Positions 1 to 8,136 of a stretch of DNA of 64,000 nt are shown here, piece by piece. The position numbers and the translations under genes are program-made. The DNA is from JACCZX01 sp963824935 (lineage in GTDB: Bacteria > Pseudomonadota > Gammaproteobacteria > Burkholderiales > Burkholderiaceae_F). The notes beneath the pieces are model-generated. The model worked only from the letters and a program-made list of their open reading frames with translations. It was not told where the DNA came from and did no database searches. Position 1 is the stretch's first letter. Each line of letters opens with the position of its first letter. The stretch lies in NCBI GenBank assembly GCA_963824935.1, contig CAWGRF010000010.1, positions 186,001-250,000 on the forward strand, in the 5' to 3' direction.

Positions 1-1
1 G

Positions 2-604
2 ATGCTGCGCATGCTGAACGCAATGGTTGACCGCTACCTCGATCTGCGCGAGCCGCTGACGGATCGCCTGGATCGCTGGCAACACGAGCTGCTCGATCCG
101 CGTCGCCCGTTTTCCGGCTGGTCGGCACTCCTCGATGCGCGCATCGAGCTTCGAAAACTGGAAAACCTGTCCGAAGGTCAATACGACGCTCTGCAGGAAA
201 TGCGCGATGCCTATCTGGAGGAGACGCCTCAGGCACAGCAAAGCGATGCGTATCTGGTGCGGCTCGATGATGTCATCGAACACATTCGGCGCGTACTGAA
301 TCATGCGCGGCGGCTGGAGTCGACGGCGGAATCGGCCGTGCAACTTCACTTCTCGGCGGCGACTCACCAGACCAATCGGATCGTTCGAACGCTGACTGCG
401 ATCACCGCGATTTTCGCGCCGTTGACGTTGATCACCGGTATTTTCGGAATGAATTTTGATCGCATGCCGCTGGTCAATGATTTTCACGGCTTCGGCTGGA
501 CGCTCGCCGGAATGGCGGTCGTAGCGGTTGTCGTGCTCGTCATTTTCTGGACACGTCGGGTTCTGGAGCGACCGCACCGTCCGAGAACCCGCTGGCTGCG
601 GTAA
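2..604 (+). CDS. corA: CorA-family divalent cation transporter, C-terminal part
   Basis: This is the C-terminal 200 residues of a CorA-like Mg2+/Co2+ channel of the inner membrane; the gene enters from the left edge, so its true start is not visible. A long charged, helical cytoplasmic stretch (about residues 1-120) leads into two C-terminal membrane helices. The signature Gly-Met-Asn sits at the end of the first helix within GIFGMNF, the family's selectivity motif. The Arg-rich end (RRVLERPHRPRTRWLR) is a positive-inside cytoplasmic tail. It converges on cutA with only 9 bases between the stops. CorA identity is secure from GMN plus topology; the ion actually carried cannot be told from sequence. 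Confidence 0.9.
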   Translation: MLRMLNAMVDRYLDLREPLTDRLDRWQHELLDPRRPFSGWSALLDARIELRKLENLSEGQYDALQEMRDAYLEETPQAQQSDAYLVRLDDVIEHIRRVLNHARRLESTAESAVQLHFSAATHQTNRIVRTLTAITAIFAPLTLITGIFGMNFDRMPLVNDFHGFGWTLAGMAVVAVVVLVIFWTRRVLERPHRPRTRWLR

Positions 605-613
605 TTAGGCTCG

Positions 614-946
614 CTACGCGAGCAGCGGCGGCTGCGTTTCTGCCTCAATCCAGCGCAAATAGGCAGCGTACCCGGCTGAAACCGGCATCGCGATGATTTC
701 CGGCACTTCATAAGGATGCAGATGCCGGATCGCCTGCTCGACATCGCCGTAGCGCTCACGGGTGGTCTTGATCAGCAACGGCAGTTCAGTCGCGCGCTCG
801 ACATTCCCCTGCCAGCGATAAGTAGAGTGAACTGGCGCCAACTGATTGACGCACGCTGCGAGCCCCTGCTCGACCAGCGCCAACGCAATGCGATCCGCGC
901 TTGCTGCGTCCGGACAATTGGTCAGCACGAGCAGCGCACTTGTCAT
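614..946 (-). CDS. cutA: CutA divalent-cation tolerance protein
   Basis: A 110-residue protein of the CutA1 family, small trimeric proteins with a ferredoxin-like fold linked to copper/divalent cation tolerance and often described as signalling-like. The family core is visible: an N-terminal beta strand (ALLVLTNCPD), a CVNQ segment around residue 32, STYRWQG, an LLIKT strand and the HPYEVPEIIAMPV block, then an aromatic helix near the C-terminus. Length matches the family. It lies 11 bases after rplQ on the same strand, so it is probably co-transcribed as a distal gene of the alpha operon, an unusual neighbour for a metal-tolerance gene. Molecular function of CutA is not settled. Confidence 0.9.
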   Translation of the reverse strand: MTSALLVLTNCPDAASADRIALALVEQGLAACVNQLAPVHSTYRWQGNVERATELPLLIKTTRERYGDVEQAIRHLHPYEVPEIIAMPVSAGYAAYLRWIEAETQPPLLA

Positions 947-957
947 TTTTTCAAGCG

Positions 958-1356
958 TTATGTCGCCGTGTCGCTGTCGCTTTCAGTGGTCGCAGGCTGC
1001 GGGCGATCGACGAGTTCCATAAAGGCCATCGGCGCGTTATCCCCCACCCTGAAACCCATCTTCAAAATGCGCGTGTAGCCGCCTTTGCGCGCCGCGTAAC
1101 GCGGACCGATCTCGTTGAAGAGCTTCACTACGATCTCGCGATCACGCAGCCGGTTGAACGCGAGGCGCTTGTTCGCAACCGTCGGTTCGCGGCCGAGCGT
1201 GATCAGAGGTTCGACCACGCGCCGCAATTCCTTGGCTTTGGGTAGCGTGGTTCTGATGGCCTCGTGCCGCAGCAAGGAGTTCGTCATGTTGCGCAACATC
1301 GCCAAGCGATGAGAACTCGTGCGGTTGAGTTTGCGTAGTCCGTGCCCGTGACGCAT
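958..1356 (-). CDS. rplQ: 50S ribosomal protein L17
   Basis: L17 (132 aa) binds 23S rRNA domain III near the exit tunnel. The N-terminus MRHGHGLRKLNRTSSHR is the family signature, followed by AMLRNMTNSLLRHE and the ITLGREPTVANKRLAFNRL helix; an acidic/polar tail (TTESDSDTAT) ends the protein slightly beyond the usual length. It is the last ribosomal gene of the alpha operon after rpoA. The rpoA-rplQ gap is unusually long (198 bases) and holds a hairpin repeat and a duplicate of the rpoA 3' end, described separately. Confidence 0.97.
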   Translation of the reverse strand: MRHGHGLRKLNRTSSHRLAMLRNMTNSLLRHEAIRTTLPKAKELRRVVEPLITLGREPTVANKRLAFNRLRDREIVVKLFNEIGPRYAARKGGYTRILKMGFRVGDNAPMAFMELVDRPQPATTESDSDTAT

Positions 1357-1443
1357 ATGTCGCTCCGTTTCGTGTCTTCATTGTGCGAGTCTTCGATTCC
1401 GTCTCGATCCACCGAGCGGACGGCTCGCTTGTCTAGCTGATGT

Positions 1444-1586
1444 GTCTTACTTTTCCATTCCTGCGGGCGGCCAATTTTGGCTCCGGCCGGCGCTTCGCGC
1501 CTTAACGTTGCTACGCCACGTTAGCCTCACCGAAATTGCCGCCTTCAACGCGTCTTACTTTTCCATTCCTGCGGGCGGCCAATTTT
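1444..1586. repeat. 35-bp direct repeat (rpoA 3' end duplicated) flanking a hairpin element
   Basis: The 35 bases at 1552-1586, which contain the last rpoA codons and stop (read on the minus strand), recur at 1444-1478 with a 108-base period. The outer copy is non-coding because rpoA has already terminated. Between the copies lies one of the two hairpin elements found in this window (1475-1535). The arrangement resembles an insertion with a long target-site duplication, or a slippage event around a palindrome. Origin is inference; the identity of the two 35-mers is read directly. Confidence 0.85.
1475..1535 (-). repeat. Hairpin element copy 1 (rpoA-rplQ spacer)
   Basis: This 61-base sequence is closely similar to 31416-31473. 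Both start with TTTTGGCTCCGGCCG and end with GTTAGCCTC(A/G)CCGAAA on the plus strand. Each encloses a stem: TAACGT (1502-1507) with ACGTTA (1518-1523) here, TAACTTG with CAAGTTA in the other copy, so the stem changed on both sides together. This copy has a second stem, GGCGC-TTC-GCGCC (1489-1501). In transcription sense it lies upstream of rplQ. It could be a REP-like interspersed element or a shared mRNA structure. Confidence 0.7.
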
Positions 1587-2538
1587 CCAGCTTCATGCCG
1601 AGCGTTAGTCCGCGCGCAGCCAGCACTTCCTTGATCTCGTTCAGCGATTTGCGGCCGAGGTTCGGTGTCTTCAGCAGCTCATTCTCGGTGCGCTGAATCA
1701 GATCGCCGATGTAATAGATGTTCTCAGCCTTCAGACAGTTGGCTGAGCGCACGGTAAGTTCCAGATCGTCCACCGGCCGCAACAGAATCGGATCGACCTG
1801 CGGCGCGCGTGACGATTGGGCCAAGGCGGATTCGGCCATCCCTTCGAGCGCACCGAACACTTGCAGCTGATCCATCAGGATGCGCGCCGATTGCCGCACC
1901 GCTTCTTCGGGCGTGATCGCACCGTTCGTTTCGATCGTCATCACGAGTTTGTCGAGGTCGGTACGCTGTTCGACACGCGCGGCTTCGACTGCGTATGAAA
2001 CGCGTTTGACCGGCGAAAACGATGCGTCCATCACGATGCGGCCGATCGACTTTGAGTGATCGTCACGGAACGCGCGCACATTGCCCGGCACATAGCCACG
2101 ACCTTTTTCAATCTTGATCTGCAGCTCCAATTTGCCGCCGCCTGACAGATGGGCGACGACGTGATCGGGGTTGACGACTTCGACATCGTGCGGCAGTTCT
2201 ATATCGCCAGCCGTAACGACGCCTTCGCCTTCCTTCTTCAATATGAGCGTGACCTCGTCGCGGTTGTGCAGCTTGAACACGACGCCCTTCAGATTAAGAA
2301 GAATGTCGACAACGTCTTCGCGCACGCCGTCGAGCGTCGAGTATTCATGTACGACACCGGAAATCTGCGCTTCGGTCGGCGCGTAACCGACCATTGAAGA
2401 CAGCAGGATGCGACGCAGCGCATTGCCGAGCGTATGGCCATAGCCACGCTCGAACGGCTCCATCGTGACGACAGCGGAGTTCTGGCCGATCGCTTCAACC
2501 TCGATCGCGCGTGGTTTCAATAGTGCAACGTTTGTCAT
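1555..2538 (-). CDS. rpoA: DNA-directed RNA polymerase subunit alpha
   Basis: Alpha subunit of RNA polymerase (327 aa), which dimerises to scaffold beta and beta' and contacts UP elements and activators. The N-terminal domain shows RGYGHTLGNALRRILLSSM, the dimer-interface motif; the C-terminal domain (about 245-315) shows the helix-hairpin-helix with LELTVRSANCLKAENI, the GDLIQRTENELLKTPNLGRKS region and LAARGLTLGM. Length matches E. coli alpha (329). It begins ATG after a weak AAAGGATCGTC leader, 142 bases after rpsD, and precedes rplQ in the alpha operon. Its last 35 bases including the stop are duplicated downstream. Confidence 0.98.
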   Translation of the reverse strand: MTNVALLKPRAIEVEAIGQNSAVVTMEPFERGYGHTLGNALRRILLSSMVGYAPTEAQISGVVHEYSTLDGVREDVVDILLNLKGVVFKLHNRDEVTLILKKEGEGVVTAGDIELPHDVEVVNPDHVVAHLSGGGKLELQIKIEKGRGYVPGNVRAFRDDHSKSIGRIVMDASFSPVKRVSYAVEAARVEQRTDLDKLVMTIETNGAITPEEAVRQSARILMDQLQVFGALEGMAESALAQSSRAPQVDPILLRPVDDLELTVRSANCLKAENIYYIGDLIQRTENELLKTPNLGRKSLNEIKEVLAARGLTLGMKLENWPPAGMEK

Positions 2539-2680
2539 GATGATGACGATCCTTTCAATACCCTCGGCTCGTTACGCCGATAAGGCTGATTACTGGGGCT
2601 CTTATGACGGACCAGTTGCCCCCGACCGGTCCCAAAAAATGCTGTTGCCGGTGTCGAAGACAGCGGCGGTCCAATCCGCG

Positions 2681-3305
2681 TTATCGCGAATACAACTCCA
2701 CAACTAGCGACTCATTGACGTCCTGCGCCACATCGCCACGCCCCGGCGTCGATTTGAACTTGCCTTCGAGCTTGGTCGTATCAACATCGACCCACGACGG
2801 AAACCCGGTCTGGCCTGCCAGCGTCAGCGCTTCTGTAATGCGGCCTTGTTTGCGCGCCTTTTCACGCACCGCGATCAGATCGCCGGCACGCACTCGCATC
2901 GACGGCGATACCAGCCGTTTCGCCGTTAATGGCGATCGCTCGATGCGACACCAGCTGCCGCGCCTCAGCGCGCGTCGCGCCGAAACCCATGCGGTATACG
3001 ACGTTATCGAGCCGCGATTCGAGCAGCATGATCAGATGCTCGCCGGTGTTGCCCTTTCGGCTCGACGCTTCCTGATAGTACCGACGAAACTGGCGCTCCA
3101 GAACGCCGTACATTCGCTTCAATTTCTGTTTCTCACGCAGCTGCGTGCCATAGTCCGATTGGCGCGCACCCGAGATGCGACCATGCTGGCCGGGCTTGCT
3201 ATCGGCTTTGGCTTTCGAATCGAACGCGCGGCGCGAGCTCTTTAGAAACAGATCGGTGCCTTCGCGGCGCGAAAGCTTTAACTTGGGTCCTGTGTAACGA
3301 GCCAC
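2681..3305 (-). CDS. rpsD: 30S ribosomal protein S4, interrupted by an apparent +1 base
   Basis: S4 nucleates 30S assembly at the 16S five-way junction and in E. coli represses the alpha operon. Frame 1 gives MARYTGPKLKLSRREGTDLF through SHRAIAING; the rest, KRLVSPSMRVRAGDLIA to the end, lies one base out of frame. Removing one base near 2921 (GGC-G-AAA on the coding strand) restores an uninterrupted 207-residue S4 of normal length. The S4 RNA-binding domain spans the break (LDNVVYRMGFGATRAEARQLVSH). Because S4 is essential and no second copy is visible here, an assembly insertion is the likeliest cause. As written, translation would stop early after 147 codons. Confidence 0.93.
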
Positions 3306-3383
3306 TTTTCTTCCTCATGATCCTGCGGCACTTGCCGCATTAAGTCTGCATTGGTCGTGCAGACAGTGGTTATCGTCGCGGAT

Positions 3384-3797
3384 CTATACCCTGCGACGCT
3401 TTGGTGGACGAACGCCGTTGTGCGGCACCGGCGTGATGTCCTGAATCGATGAAATACGAATACCGATCGCATTGAGCGCGCGTACCGACGATTCGCGGCC
3501 AGGGCCGGGGCCCGTAATGCGCACGTCCAGATTCTTGATCCCGTGCTCCTGCGCCGCGCGTCCCGCCGTTTCGGCCGCGACCTGCGCGGCAAATGGCGTC
3601 GATTTGCGCGAGCCTTTGAACCCGGCACCACCAGAGGTCGCCCATGACAGCGTGTTGCCCTGCCGATCGGTGATCGTGATGATCGTATTGTTAAAGGAAG
3701 CGTGCACGTGCGCGATACCGTCTGAGACGATTTTCTTGATCTTCTTGCGCGCACGCTGCTGCGCGGCGACCTGTTGCGGAGACGGAGCTTTTGCCAT
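3384..3797 (-). CDS. rpsK: 30S ribosomal protein S11
   Basis: S11 (137 aa) sits on the 30S platform and helps shape the mRNA exit/E-site region. Visible signatures are the basic N-terminus, GIAHVHASFNNTIITITDRQG, the SWATSGGAGFKGSRKSTPFAAQ block and the C-terminal HNGVRPPKRRRV. The N-terminus (MAKAPSPQQVAAQQRARKKI) is slightly longer than in E. coli (129 aa). Nine bases separate it from rpsM upstream; rpsD follows after 78 bases, a little wide for this operon but without any ORF. Confidence 0.98.
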   Translation of the reverse strand: MAKAPSPQQVAAQQRARKKIKKIVSDGIAHVHASFNNTIITITDRQGNTLSWATSGGAGFKGSRKSTPFAAQVAAETAGRAAQEHGIKNLDVRITGPGPGRESSVRALNAIGIRISSIQDITPVPHNGVRPPKRRRV

Positions 3798-3806
3798 GTA
3801 GTTTTC

Positions 3807-4184
3807 CTATGCTGCTGCGGCTTTTTTGAGCGACACGCCGGCCTTGCGAGGCCCTTTGCGAGTGCGTGCATTGGTGCGTGTGCGCTGGCCACGCACCGGC
3901 AATCCGCGCCGATGCCGCACCCCGCGATACGTTCCGAGATCGATCAACCGCTTGATCGAAAGCTGAACCTCGCGCCGCAGGTCGCCCTCGACCGTTGCCC
4001 GCCCCATAGCCTCGCGAATGCGCTCGACCTCGGCGTCGTTGAGCTCCTTGACCTTCTTGTCGTATGGAACGCCGGCGGCGTCCAAAATGGCACGTGCGCG
4101 CGCACGGCCAATGCCATAGATCGACGTCAAGCCGATGTCGGCATGTTGATGCGGCGGAATGTTGATGCCAGCAATACGAGCCAT
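3807..4184 (-). CDS. rpsM: 30S ribosomal protein S13
   Basis: S13 (125 aa) lies in the 30S head and contacts L5 in bridge B1b and the P-site tRNA through its basic tail. It starts MARIAGINIPPHQHADIGLTSIYGIG, contains the helix-two-turn-helix region, the diagnostic YRGVRHRRGLPVRGQRTRTN and the basic tail TRKGPRKAGVSLKKAAAA. The length is slightly above E. coli (118) because of an Ala/Lys tail. It is the first gene of the alpha group after rpmJ (11-base gap). Confidence 0.98.
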   Translation of the reverse strand: MARIAGINIPPHQHADIGLTSIYGIGRARARAILDAAGVPYDKKVKELNDAEVERIREAMGRATVEGDLRREVQLSIKRLIDLGTYRGVRHRRGLPVRGQRTRTNARTRKGPRKAGVSLKKAAAA

Positions 4185-4195
4185 CGTCTGTACTC

Positions 4196-4309
4196 CTACC
4201 CCTGACGCTGTTTATGGCGCGGATCCGTGCAGATCACCCGCACTACCCGCTTGCGCTTGATGATCTTGCACTTGCGGCACATTTTCTTGACCGAAGCCAT
4301 CACCTTCAT
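4196..4309 (-). CDS. rpmJ: 50S ribosomal protein L36 (zinc-ribbon form)
   Basis: A 37-residue L36 read directly from the sequence: MKVMASVKKMCRKCKIIKRK followed by RVVRVICTDPRHKQRQG. Cys11, Cys14, Cys27 and His32 form the C-C-C-H zinc ribbon, so this is the C+ (zinc-binding) paralogue. It sits between infA (18-base gap) and rpsM (11-base gap), the standard position at the end of the spc operon. L36 stabilises 23S rRNA structure in the large subunit. Confidence 0.95.
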   Translation of the reverse strand: MKVMASVKKMCRKCKIIKRKRVVRVICTDPRHKQRQG

Positions 4310-4327
4310 TTGAATCTCCACGTGCCT

Positions 4328-4546
4328 CTACTTGGCACGAAAAACGATGCGTGCTCGCGAAAGGTCATACGGTGTGAGTTCCACCGTGACCTTGTCGCCT
4401 GGCAGGATGCGGATGTAGTGCATACGCATCTTTCCCGAAATATGTCCCAACACTACGTGCCCGTTTTCCAGCTTCACTCGAAATGTCGCGTTCGGAAGAT
4501 TCTCCAGAATCTCCCCCTGCATTTGAATCGCGTCGTCCTTCGACAT
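4328..4546 (-). CDS. infA: Translation initiation factor IF-1
   Basis: IF-1 (72 aa) is a single OB-fold protein that occupies the 30S A site during initiation. The sequence MSKDDAIQMQGEILENLPNA, FRVKLENGHVVLGHISGKMR and IRILPGDKVTVELTPYDLSR is the family from end to end with no gaps. Its ATG overlaps the secY stop (TGATG), implying translational coupling. Betaproteobacteria often carry two infA genes; this is the one embedded in the spc operon. Confidence 0.97.
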   Translation of the reverse strand: MSKDDAIQMQGEILENLPNATFRVKLENGHVVLGHISGKMRMHYIRILPGDKVTVELTPYDLSRARIVFRAK

Positions 4547-5881
4547 CAGCGCGGCAGCTGCCCCGGGCCAAAACCCTTGAAGTTTGCTTTCTTAAGCAGC
4601 GACTCGTACTGATGCGTCATCAAATAGGCCTGCACCTGCGCCATGAAGTCCATTGTCACGACGACAACGATCAGCAGCGACGTGCCGCCGAAATAAAATG
4701 GCACCGCAAAGCGCGCATTCAAGAACTCCGGCACCAGACAGACAAACGTGATGTAGATCGCGCCCGCCAAGGTTAATCGCATCAGAATCCGGTCGATATA
4801 GCGTCCCGTCTGCTCACCCGGGCGAATTCCAGGCACGAACGCGCCGCTCTTTTTCAGGTTATCGGCGGTTTCCTTGCTGTTGAAAACCAGCGCCGTGTAA
4901 AAGAAACAGAAAAAGATGATCAGTGCCGCATACAGAGAACATGTACAGCGGCTGTCCCGGCGACAGCGCCGCGGCCAGATCGCGAATCCACAGCGTGGCG
5001 TCGCCGGTCGTAAACCAGCTTGCCAATGTTGCCGGGAACAGTATCAAGGACGACGCAAAGATCGGCGGAATTACGCCCGACATGTTGAGCTTCAGCGGCA
5101 GGAACGAGCTTTGTCCGCCGTAGATCTTGTTGCCGACCTGACGCTTGGCGTAGTTCACCGTGATCTTACGCTGCCCGCGCTCGACAAACACGACGAATGC
5201 CGTAACGCCGATGATCAGCGCGATGATAAAAATCGCAGCCAATGGCGCCAAACCGCCGGTTCGGACCAGTTCGAACAATCCGCCGATAGCAGTGGGTAAG
5301 CCCGCGACGATGCCGGCGAAGATCAGAATCGAAATGCCATTGCCCAGGCCGCGCTCGGTAATCTGCTCGCCGAGCCACATCAGGAACATCGTGCCGGTAA
5401 CCAGCGACACAACGCACACGAAGCGGAACATCATTCCCGGATCGATCACCAGGTTCGCCTGCGATTCAAGCGCCACCGAAATACCGATCGCCTGAAAGAT
5501 CGCCAGTCCCAGCGTGCCGTAGCGCGTGTACTGCGTGATCTTGCGGCGCCCCGATTCACCTTCCTTGCGCAGCGCCTCCATCGACGGCATCACGTACGTG
5601 AGCATTTGCATGATGATCGACGCGGATATGTACGGCATGATTCCCAGCGCGAGCACTGAAAAACGCTCGAGCGCGCCGCCCGAGAACATATTGAACAGTC
5701 CCAGGATCCCGCCCTGCTGACTGTTGAACAGTTGCCGCAGCTGATCCGGGTCGATTCCGGGCACGGGAATGTGGGTGCCGATCCGGTAGACGACGAGCGC
5801 CAGCAACAGAAAAATCAGGCGCCTTTTTAGATCGCCGTATTTTCCGGTGTTGCCTAACGTGTTGGGCAGACTCGTCGCCAC
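4546..5881 (-). CDS. secY: Protein translocase subunit SecY, interrupted by an apparent +1 base
   Basis: SecY forms the protein-conducting channel of the inner membrane with SecE and SecG. The first frame runs MATSLPNTLGNTGKYGDLKR through the plug, helix 5 and GQRKITVNYAKRQVG to the periplasmic loop before helix 9; the last part (VPGIRPGEQTGRYIDRI, and GLTP-region helices to FGPGQLPR) is one base out of frame. Removing one base near 4936 (TTC-T-CTG on the coding strand) gives a continuous 444-residue SecY of normal length. It lies 8 bases after rplO and overlaps infA by one base. Loss of SecY would be lethal, so an assembly insertion is likely. Confidence 0.93.
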
Positions 5882-5889
5882 GATTTTTC

Positions 5890-6471
5890 CTAGCTACCTT
5901 CGGCGCTCTTATTCTTTTGTTTGCGCGGCGGCTTACTTGCGGGTTCTTTCACCGATTCTTTCGGCGCTTGCTTCGCTGCAATTTTTGCCGCTTTTTCTGC
6001 TGCTTTCTTCGTTGGTTTGGCGTCGGCTTCAACCGGCTCATCTACCAGCGAACCGCCGGCCGCTTCGATGGCCGCCCTCGCTCCCTTGCTGACACCGACA
6101 CCGCGCACACTGACCTTGGTCGACAGCTCACCGGACTTCACGATTCGCGCGTCGAGCGCTAGCGCGGACACGATGCCTGCCTGCTTCAACACTGAAAGAT
6201 CGACTTCAGCGAGTCCGAGCCTTTGCAGATCGCTCAATCGCACCACATCGACATAGCGGCGCGACCGCGACGTGAAGCCGCGCTTCGGCAGGCGGCGATA
6301 AAGCGGCATCTGGCCGCCTTCAAAGCCGACTTTGTGAAACCCGCCGGCGCGCGACTTCTGACCTTTGTGGCCGCGGCCCGCGGTCTTGCCCAAGCCGGAG
6401 CCGATGCCACGCCCGACGCGACGGCGCGCGCTCTTGCTACCTGCGCCTGGTTTCAAATTGTTCAAACGCAT
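5890..6471 (-). CDS. rplO: 50S ribosomal protein L15 with Lys/Ala-rich C-terminal tail
   Basis: L15 is a late-assembly large-subunit protein. The true start is MRLNNLKPGAGSKSARRRVG, whose ATG overlaps the rpmD stop; a longer open frame upstream is only rpmD read through its frameshift. The body shows GRGIGSGLGKTAGRGHKGQ, GFEGGQMPLYRRLPKRGF and the C-terminal VSVRGVGVSKGARAAIEAAGG. After the normal end (about residue 145) comes a tail of about 45 residues rich in Lys, Ala and Pro (KKAAEKAAKIAAKQAPKES...). The tail is absent from E. coli L15 and is probably disordered. Confidence 0.95.
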   Translation of the reverse strand: MRLNNLKPGAGSKSARRRVGRGIGSGLGKTAGRGHKGQKSRAGGFHKVGFEGGQMPLYRRLPKRGFTSRSRRYVDVVRLSDLQRLGLAEVDLSVLKQAGIVSALALDARIVKSGELSTKVSVRGVGVSKGARAAIEAAGGSLVDEPVEADAKPTKKAAEKAAKIAAKQAPKESVKEPASKPPRKQKNKSAEGS

Positions 6472-6663
6472 CAGACGACTTTCACAAGAAACGCGACTTT
6501 GTTGATCATTCCGCGCACTGCCGGCGTGTCCTCCAGTTCGCGCGTCTGATGCATGCGCCTGAGTCCCAGGCCGCGCACCGTCGCCTGATGCGCCGCCTTG
6601 GCCGAAACCGGGACTCTTTACGAGTTGCACTCGGACTTTCTTTTCAGTGGTCTTGCCTGCCAT
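6471..6663 (-). CDS. rpmD: 50S ribosomal protein L30, interrupted by an apparent +1 base
   Basis: L30 (about 63 aa) begins MAGKTTEKKVRVQLVKSP and then breaks frame. Dropping one base near 6608 (CCC-G-GTT on the coding strand) continues as VSAKAAHQATVRGLGL, RRMHQTRELEDTPAVRGMIN and KVAFLVKVV, a perfect L30. Without that correction the frame reads through into rplO as a spurious 284-residue ORF. It lies 10 bases after rpsE, and its stop overlaps the rplO start. L30 is not essential in every bacterium, so a real mutation is possible, but the same error type recurs across this window. Confidence 0.9.
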
Positions 6664-6673
6664 CGCAATTTCC

Positions 6674-7195
6674 TTAGCCAAGGATCTCCTCGACCGACTT
6701 GCCGCGCTTGGCCGCAATCTCGGACGGCGTACGCAATTGCTCAAGCGCGTTCAACGTTGCACGCACCAGGTTGTACGGATTGGTCGAACCGTGCGACTTG
6801 GCAACGATATTGCGCACGCCCATCACGTCGAACACCGCACGCATCGGCCCGCCGGCAATCACTCCGGTACCGTCTGCCGCGGGAGACAGCAAGACGCGCG
6901 ACGCACCATGCTTGCCTTCGACCAGGTGATGCACGGTTCCGTTCTTTAGCGGAATGCGCGCCATGCCGCGTCGTGCGCGCTCCATCGCCTTTTGCACCGC
7001 CACCGGTACTTCGCGCGATTTGCCCTTGCCCATGCCGATGCGGCCGTCGCCGTCGCCAACCACGGTCAGCGCTGCAAAACCAAGAATGCGGCCGCCCTTG
7101 ACCACCTTGGTCACGCGGTTGACCGCAATCATCTTTTCCTTAATGCCGTCGTCGCGGTCTTCGGTATTGACGCCCTTGGGCTGAAATCGTGCCAA
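6674..7195 (-). CDS. rpsE: 30S ribosomal protein S5
   Basis: S5 (173 aa) sits at the mRNA entry channel and influences decoding fidelity. Visible are the double-stranded-RNA-binding N-terminal domain (KMIAVNRVTKVVKGGRILGF), the fidelity loop (VVGDGDGRIGMGKGKSREVP) and the C-terminal domain (LSPAADGTGVIAGGPMRAV, DVMGVRNIVAKSHGSTNPYN). Length is near E. coli (167). The neighbours rplR (9-base gap) and rpmD (10-base gap) are as in the spc operon. Confidence 0.98.
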   Translation of the reverse strand: MARFQPKGVNTEDRDDGIKEKMIAVNRVTKVVKGGRILGFAALTVVGDGDGRIGMGKGKSREVPVAVQKAMERARRGMARIPLKNGTVHHLVEGKHGASRVLLSPAADGTGVIAGGPMRAVFDVMGVRNIVAKSHGSTNPYNLVRATLNALEQLRTPSEIAAKRGKSVEEILG

Positions 7196-7204
7196 TTTTG
7201 TCTC

Positions 7205-7573
7205 CTAAAACTTCAGGCCTGCTTCGCGCGCGGCTTCGGCCAGCGCCTTTACGCGGCCGTGGAATCGATACCCAGCCCGGTCGAAAGCAACGTTTTCCAC
7301 TCCGGCAGCTTTTGCCTTCTGCGCCAGGCGCGTGCCGACCAGTTTCGCGGCATCTACATTGCCGCCCCGGCCCTTGGCGGATGCCAATTGATTGCGAACT
7401 TCGGTCTCGAGCGTCGATGCCGAGCACAGCACCTTGCCGTTCTCGCCGGAAATGACGCTGGCATAGATGTGCAAATTGGTCCGGTTGACCGTCAATCGAT
7501 CGACCTTCTGCAGTCCGATGCGCACGCGCGTCGCGCGTGAACGGCGCAATCGGGATTCTTTCTTGTGCATCAT
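7205..7573 (-). CDS. rplR: 50S ribosomal protein L18
   Basis: L18 (122 aa) binds 5S rRNA together with L5 and L25. It reads MMHKKESRLRRSRATRVRIG, with LTVNRTNLHIYASVISG and GYRFHGRVKALAEAAREAGL at the end. The open frame extends further upstream but overlaps rplF; I chose the ATG at 7573 because GAGGG lies 8 bases before it, although the adjacent ATG at 7570 is equally possible. The gap to rplF is then 17 bases. Confidence 0.96.
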   Translation of the reverse strand: MMHKKESRLRRSRATRVRIGLQKVDRLTVNRTNLHIYASVISGENGKVLCSASTLETEVRNQLASAKGRGGNVDAAKLVGTRLAQKAKAAGVENVAFDRAGYRFHGRVKALAEAAREAGLKF

Positions 7574-7590
7574 GCTGAGTGCCCTCGCGC

Positions 7591-8124
7591 CTATTTCTTC
7601 TTGGTCTCTTTGATCAAGACCGTTTCGCCGACGTAGCGCACGCCCTTGCCCTTGTAAGGCTCGGGCGGCTTGTATCCGCGCACTTCGGCTGCGACCTGGC
7701 CGACCTTCTGCTTGTCCGACCCCTTGATCACGATCTCGGTCTGCGTCGGCGTTTCGCATTTCACGCCAGACGGCATCTGATGCACGATCGGATGTGAAAA
7801 GCCGAGCGACAGATTGAGCTTGTCGCCCTGAGCCTGCGCGCGATAACCGACGCCGACCAAGGACAGCCTGCGCTCGAAGCCCTTCGAGACGCCGTGCACC
7901 ATGCCGGCGACCAGCGCGCGCATCGTGCCGCTCATCGCGCGCGCCTCGCGCGTTTCATCGGTGGCGGCAAAGTTGACTTCACCATTGGCCACGGTGACTT
8001 GGACATTTCCGGCCTTCGGCTGCTTCAGCGTACCGAGCGGGCCTTTGACCGTGATTTCATTGGCCGCGACCTGAATGTCGACACCCTTGCCGATACCCAC
8101 CGGAATTCTTGCGATTCGAGACAT
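7591..8124 (-). CDS. rplF: 50S ribosomal protein L6
   Basis: L6 (177 aa) lies near the sarcin-ricin loop and factor-binding centre. It starts MSRIARIPVGIGKGVDIQVA, carries the two related alpha/beta domains with TVKGPLGTL and the diagnostic MVHGVSKGFERRLSLVGVGY, and ends with the L6 signature RGYKPPEPYKGKGVRYVGE and a Lys tail. Length equals E. coli (177). It lies between rpsH (12 bases) and rplR. Confidence 0.98.
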   Translation of the reverse strand: MSRIARIPVGIGKGVDIQVAANEITVKGPLGTLKQPKAGNVQVTVANGEVNFAATDETREARAMSGTMRALVAGMVHGVSKGFERRLSLVGVGYRAQAQGDKLNLSLGFSHPIVHQMPSGVKCETPTQTEIVIKGSDKQKVGQVAAEVRGYKPPEPYKGKGVRYVGETVLIKETKKK

Positions 8125-8136
8125 TTTTCTTCTCCG

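Noticed and set aside
5890..6744. A 284-residue L30-L15 fusion
   Set aside because: It is rpmD read out of frame through its own frameshift into rplO; rplO has its own ATG overlapping the rpmD stop.
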